A stretch of DNA of 64,000 nucleotides from positions 1 through 64,000 of the forward strand of contig JASANC010004972.1 of the NCBI GenBank assembly GCA_030248135.1. Reading direction: 5' to 3'. The notes beneath the pieces are model-generated. The model saw nothing but the letters and a program-made list of their open reading frames with translations. It had not been told where the DNA came from and made no database searches. The translations under genes and the position numbers were made by a program. Origin of the DNA: Theristus sp. LFF4_11 (lineage: Eukaryota; Nematoda; Chromadorea; Monhysterida; Xyalidae). Positions 59,674 through 64,000 of this stretch are shown here, one piece after another (the stretch's first letter is position 1; each line of letters opens with the position of its first letter).

Positions 59674-61222
59674 CGACAACAACGGCCGCTCCACTTCCAC
59701 GCACCGCTTGACGGCCTCGACGAGGAACTGTGCCACCGGCAAAAGCGACGCTTTCGGCGTCCACGGAGCGCTGCGATGATTCGTTGCCGTTTTCGTCTTG
59801 CCTTTCGCGTGATTTTTCATGGCCGGCGGTTCGACGCATTGACGCGCGATTTCGGCCGACTGCGCCTGGAAGTGGATGGCGAAACAGGCCGGGAAATTGC
59901 ACTCGACCACTTCCAATGAGACTCGGTCCTGCGGATAGTCGTCGGGCACCGTTAATCGCACGTCCAAATAATAGTCGAACGTCGAGGCGACGCGCATGCA
60001 GAGCAGCTGTTTCGATTGTTTGATCTGCCGTGGTGGTTTTTTTGTTATCAATCACCATTTACTATTTCGATATCATATGTGCAACAGCAACTAGCTGACT
60101 GGTTGGTGATCTAGTGAGTGACGCATGCTTTCTGTGCCCGGCAGACCCCGCCTCGCTCAGCAATAATGCCTGCGCAGAAAGCATCACCGTGATCACCAAA
60201 ACAATCAGCCAGTTGCTATAACAACTCAGCAAACCAGACCAGCTGCAGTGACCTTGAGCACATCGCAAGCCCGCTGCGAGCTCAACTCAGTGGCGCCGGG
60301 CGCAGCAGCAGCAATATTCAGCATCGATTTCAGTTGCCAAATCTCCTCGGCACAAACGCACAACGGGTTCGCGTCGATCGCGTCAATGACGCATCGAACG
60401 ACGGCGATCACCTGCGCCGATTGGATTGTTCCTTTTTGTTTATGCATAAGTCGAATTCTCAAATTTCCCAAGCCTGCACAGAAAGCATGCGTCACGTAAT
60501 CAACCAACCAATCAGATGATTACCTATAATTTAAGAGTTCGACCGCAGGCTTCTGAGAAAAAAATAGGTGATTGTACAACACCACGCGCTTGAAAACACC
60601 GCAAAGAAATGCTTTCCACCTGCCCAGTGTTGTTCGCCAAAATCGCGTCTTTCTGTTTCTCGATCTGCTGTAACGCCGAGTCGACGAATCGTTTCGGTAG
60701 CGTTTTCGTTTTCAGCTCCACCAGCGCCAACTCCGACGGAAAGTCGGGCGGAAACTGAATGCAAACGTCGACCGTTTTTGCGGGCGTCTTCGACACGTGA
60801 AAGCGAACCTGTGGTCGTGAGACAGATTTCATTTATTCAAGCGATTTTTGGTTCTGCGTAACTTCAAATGAACAATGCAATCGAACGAATAATGATTGAT
60901 TGATCACTCAGTCAGTCAATCAACAAGACTGCATCAGAGACCATACAAACAAATTTGCCGAATCTTGTGCCGAAACCCGAAACAAACATGGAATCGAGAT
61001 GATGGGGCAACAACAAGATGATGGAAAAATCAGACGAACAGAAACAAACAGCAGAACAAGAATACGTGCAACAAAGAGCAGGAAACAAACATGTTCTCCC
61101 ACCTGAGCTGGCACGCAAGTCACGACCGTTGCATATGGTAACTTTGCGGCTTTTTGTTTCACCACATCGAGTTCTTTCGATATCGCGTTTAGTCGCTTGT
61201 TCGAATCGACATCAAATGCCAT
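58955..61222 (-). CDS. RWD-like and RING-finger protein (5 exons, 387 aa), probable E3 ubiquitin ligase
   Basis: Exons on the minus strand: 61222-61103, 60808-60620, 60411-60253, 60024-59701, 59326-58955, all phase 0. Two segments look like the RWD/UBC-type fold: VDVCIQFPPDFPSELALVEL in exon 2 and YYLDVRLTVPDDYPQDRVSL then EVVE in exon 4. The C-terminal exon has a RING-H2 pattern: Cys275-Cys278 (CGLC), Cys322, His324, His327, Cys330 (CGHVFHFDC), Cys346-Cys349 (CPTC), followed by the conserved IYHEKWK. The product ends in a charged helix (REQRWAHKQAKDRELEEV). RING proteins with RWD domains usually recruit E2 enzymes for ubiquitin transfer. The exon 4 donor is ambiguous (59701 or a few codons on) because a (TTG)n run begins just beyond it. 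It is divergent from the PLAAT gene. Confidence 0.82.
59614..59674. repeat. (CAA)n microsatellite next to a splice donor
   Basis: About 20 CAA units on the plus strand (TTG on the coding strand of the RING gene), starting about 25 bp inside the intron after exon 4. Read-through would add a poly-Leu tract. Confidence 0.92.
60080..60230. mobile_element. MITE related to the CAGTCGAACTC family, RING-gene intron 3
   Basis: CAACTAGCTGACTGGTTGGT mirrors ACAATCAGCCAGTTGC, and inner GCATGCTTTCTGTGC mirrors GCGCAGAAAGCATC. The outermost tip differs from the other members. Confidence 0.75.
60469..60544. mobile_element. Half MITE, CAGTCGAACTC family, RING-gene intron 2
   Basis: Only the right half remains: TGCACAGAAAGCATGCGT, AACCAATCAGATGATT, CTATAATTTAAGAGTTCGAC. 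Confidence 0.75.
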
Positions 61223-61811
61223 TATTGTTATTGTGGAAGATTTATAGCAGCTTTCGTGTTTATTTTGATGGATTGACCGATGAATGATTGGTTTCTGAGA
61301 ATAATTGGAAAATGAAAGTTTGTGTGAACGTTCACAACACGAAACACACTGCGAATTGTAATTTGTGTCTGTCACACGAGTTCATGCTGCGCTAGAATAT
61401 ATAAACGCGATCCATCAATTAAAATATAACACGCACTCAAAAATAACACTCCATGTGGAAGTTGAAAAGCGATGTTCCGTTCCGTGCGCTTTTTGCTTGC
61501 TGCGTGCTCTGTTCAACATCATGTTTATGTTCAACATTATTGGTGATGTAAGGCACATAAGAAACGGCACAGACGACGACACGCACGCGAGAACGCTGGT
61601 CGACGATCGACTGTTTTTGTTGGTGACGTTTCACTGCCGCCCAGTTCCATGACCATGACGACACACCATTAACGTCAATGGAATAGTTTTGTGCATTTTC
61701 TGTCGGCACTAAGATAGGAAAGACCGAAAAGCGCAAACCCAACCGAGAGAAAAGACTGAATCGGTTCTGTTCAGCCAATGAAGTGATTTCGGTGCTCAAT
61801 CAACTTGACAA
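61223..61811. promoter_or_regulatory. Shared divergent promoter region (RING gene / PLAAT gene)
   Basis: 589 bp separate the two start codons, which point away from each other, so both promoters must lie here unless upstream exons exist. No TATA box or initiator can be assigned confidently. Confidence 0.45.
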
Positions 61812-63258
61812 ATGTCCAACCAAGAGCTTGTTTCGTCTTGGCGTCAAGCGGAGATTTTGCTGGCGCACGCTCGGCCGGGCGATTTGATTGAGTGTGATCG
61901 AGGGGCGTACAAAGTTTGTTCGGTTGTTTTGAAAAGTTTTTCGACATCAGTTTGAAGCCCCTGAAGATTGGTTTGTGAACGGCTAATGGACTGAAAATGT
62001 GAGATTGCAGCATTGGGTCGTCTACATAGGCGGTGGTAACTGCGCGCATTTGGTTGATCCGTCGTTCAAGCAGCAAACGAGCGCCGCCTTTCACTCGATC
62101 AATGCTGAGGTGAGTGTGTGAAAACAAAAAACGCCCATTCAATTCATGCTGACGTGCAGCCGCAGTCGGACATGTCAAAAAAATGCACCGACGACGTTAG
62201 GTGAAATGGTTTGTGTGTGCTGGTTGTTGTTGCCGCATTTTACGTTGCTGTCATTGTCAACATCAGTTGGTCTTGGTTTTTGCATTTTTTTTCTTTCCTG
62301 TGTTAAAGAGGAAGTTCATGTATTTTTAAATATGAAGCCGTCCCGACCCAATCCAATTCCAGTCAAGACGTGGTGGAGTCGATCCAAACCGACTCGCTGC
62401 GACGACGATGCCGGAAGATCTCGACTGGCGGTGAACCAGGACATTTTGGTCAATCAAATCGATTCGTCGCCATTTTCAGGTGAACATCGATGGTTTATTG
62501 GACGTTGCGCACGGCGACCCCTGTCGCATTAACAACGCCAACGATCGTCAGTTCACGCCGTTCGATCCGGCTCGCATCGCTGAACGAGCGACGACGGCGC
62601 AAGGACCGCAGGAATATCATTTGCGAGAACTGAACTGCGAACATTTCGCCACGTGGTGTCGATATGGTCGTTTTATGAGCAGACAGGTGCAGTTCAAGAT
62701 GACTAAAACACTTTCGTGAGAAGACAGCAAGATGCAGCAGTCAGCAGTCAGTCGCGGCTGGCGAGCTGCTAGGTTTTCTCTGTTTATGTTCACGTTGTGT
62801 GCTGAAAGCGAAAAAAACATTCACTCACAATCACAACAATGTGTACTTGATTCAGTTGGGTAATTTTTCCTTGTGAACAGATTTTGGTGTGTTTGGTGCA
62901 ACGTTTTCTGCAGTGTTCTTGCTTAAAACGTAAACAAATATTGAGTCCGTACTTCTATCCAAATCCATTCCACAATTGGAGCGTTTTTGCAAATTGTTTC
63001 CACTAGAATATTTCTTTTTTGTTTGAAAGTAAGTACACCATCACGATGAGTGATATTAGCTGTGTCGGAACGGAAGATGATTCAATTGCAATTGAAGCAA
63101 TTCCGCTGATAAAATTTAACCAAAGCAAAATCAATCAGGTTGTCTTTGTCCAGGTTGAATACTACAGCGGCGTTGGTGTGGCTGCTGGCATCGGTTTGAT
63201 CGGTGGATTGGCTGCAGTCGGCGCCGTTGGGTTAATCCAACGTTTGCGACAGTCCTAA
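61812..63258 (+). CDS. PLAAT/LRAT-family acyltransferase (4 exons, 170 aa)
   Basis: Exons 61812-61913, 62011-62109, 62480-62686 and 63154-63258 join in phase 0. The 170-residue product has the full PLAAT (HRASLS) layout: RPGDLIE near the N-terminus, catalytic His35 in KHWVVYIG, second His47 in NCAHL twelve residues on, the catalytic Cys120 in LNCEHFATWCRYG, and a C-terminal Gly/Ala-rich membrane helix (GVAAGIGLIGGLAAVGAVGL). Vertebrate PLAATs are about 162-168 residues and act as thiol phospholipases A1/A2 and acyltransferases, including N-acylation of phosphatidylethanolamine. LRAT itself is longer, so PLAAT is the better match. It lies about 4 kb from FAAH, and its promoter region is shared with the RING gene. 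Confidence 0.93.
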
Positions 63259-64000
63259 GAAAAAGACTGAAAGTTCATCCAATTTTCACATTTCCTTTTA
63301 AATCGGTCATGCTCCAAACCAATGGGTTGGCCCAAAATTTTCTCAAAAAAATCTAAGATGTTCACTGTGTCACTCCAAAGAAATTATTGGAATATTGGTC
63401 ATTTTTTTGAAACCTACATTCGCAATAAACCGGTTCTAATTTTATCAACTTGATTATTGTTCAATTCTTTACCAACTGTATCTCACTTTTTGTGACATGC
63501 TTTTTGTTGCGTCATAAGTTCTGGTCATGTACATATTCTGAATTAATATTCTTTGCGCTGCACAATGAAATAAACAATCACGGCTAAAATTACCCATAAA
63601 TGCGCGCACGGTGGGTGCCGCACACTGATGGCCATGGCACATTATGACCAGGAACGCACTTGCAGGAATGGAAAAAGTTTTTAAAATGACACAGCGGCTG
63701 ACTCGCGCTTTAGTTCAGCACGCGCTTACAATAAACGGACCTTAAAAGCTATGCTTTTGCATTAAAGCGCGTTGGGAAACCTGAGATTTGCAAAAAGTGC
63801 TGTGTTTTCAGCCATTGCACCCTGATTTGTCAACCTCGTAGCCTGGGTGAACCACGATAGACTATTGTCTGTGCGCTCGGGGAGTTGAATGAGATGAACA
63901 TGATATCTTGTTGTTTGGCGTGTGTTCTTGGTTTACAATGGAGTTGTGCGATATAACGTAAACAATTGGAGCGGAGGTGTTGGTCAATACCACAGCACAC
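63259..64000. other. Downstream flank of the PLAAT gene
   Basis: No gene was seen. AATAAA at 63424-63429 is a plausible poly(A) signal for the PLAAT transcript. The rest is AT-rich spacer running to the window edge. Confidence 0.5.
63424..63429 (+). terminator. Candidate poly(A) signal of the PLAAT gene
   Basis: First AATAAA after the stop codon, 166 nt downstream. Confidence 0.5.

Noticed and set aside
59536..59700. Poly-Leu extension of RING-gene exon 4
   Set aside because: It is the translation of a (TTG)n microsatellite; the frame then stops without reaching the RING exon, so a donor before the repeat is preferred.
63019..63258. 79-codon frame starting upstream of the last PLAAT exon
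   Set aside because: Its upstream part lacks similarity to the family; only the part after the acceptor at 63153 matches the C-terminal helix. An alternative first exon cannot be excluded.

Overview
This is an invertebrate animal nuclear DNA window. Genes are split by GT-AG introns of about 70 bp to 3 kb. Exons are GC-richer than the AT-rich introns and spacers. The proteins recognised are all eukaryotic, several of them animal-specific: a two-pore-domain K+ channel, fatty acid amide hydrolase, a PLAAT/LRAT acyltransferase, TXNDC12, a LIM protein and an F-box protein. I cannot name the species. A small ecdysozoan-type invertebrate is plausible but unproved. All exon chains below were assembled by hand from splice consensus, reading-frame phase and family similarity. 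Where a family was recognised, every junction kept its phase.

Layout: 1-8 kb is AT-rich with no convincing exon, apart from a nearly pure G tract at 1.8-2.0 kb. 8.3-16.3 kb (-) holds a LIM-domain gene whose LIM domain is cut by an exon junction; its 3' end lies at lower coordinates, probably off the window. 16.3-26.2 kb is gene-poor. 26.2-32.8 kb (+) holds two genes for unfamiliar single-pass membrane proteins, separated by a 0.8-kb foldback transposon. 33.6-34.3 kb (-) is a cysteine-rich secreted-protein candidate. 38.9-41.5 kb (+) is a complete K2P channel. 42.2-45.3 kb (-) is an F-box protein. 47.1-48.9 kb (+) is TXNDC12/ERp18. 49.65-57.9 kb (-) is a complete 11-exon FAAH gene. Its fifth intron contains a whole second gene on the other strand, for a Thr-rich mucin-like membrane protein. 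59.0-61.2 kb (-) is an RWD-like plus RING protein. 61.8-63.3 kb (+) is a PLAAT/LRAT acyltransferase, divergent from it.

FAAH and PLAAT-type enzymes lie only about 4 kb apart and both belong to N-acylethanolamine lipid metabolism: one family can make the precursor, the other degrades the product. This is the clearest possible functional link in the window.

Non-coding DNA is rich in short non-autonomous DNA transposons. They include TA-flanked foldbacks with CAGTCGAACTC ends (163 bp to 791 bp), elements with CCGTATTACC ends and C/G-rich subterminal tracts, a 228-bp palindrome with CACTGGCGGCC ends, and a 698-bp hAT-like element with a clean 8-bp target duplication. Several sit within a few bases of splice sites or poly(A) sites of the genes. 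A further dispersed motif of about 38 bp (GATCGTGTCGAGACC, then a spacer, then ATAGATACCGTA) recurs at least 14 times on both strands of non-coding DNA and matches nothing I can name.
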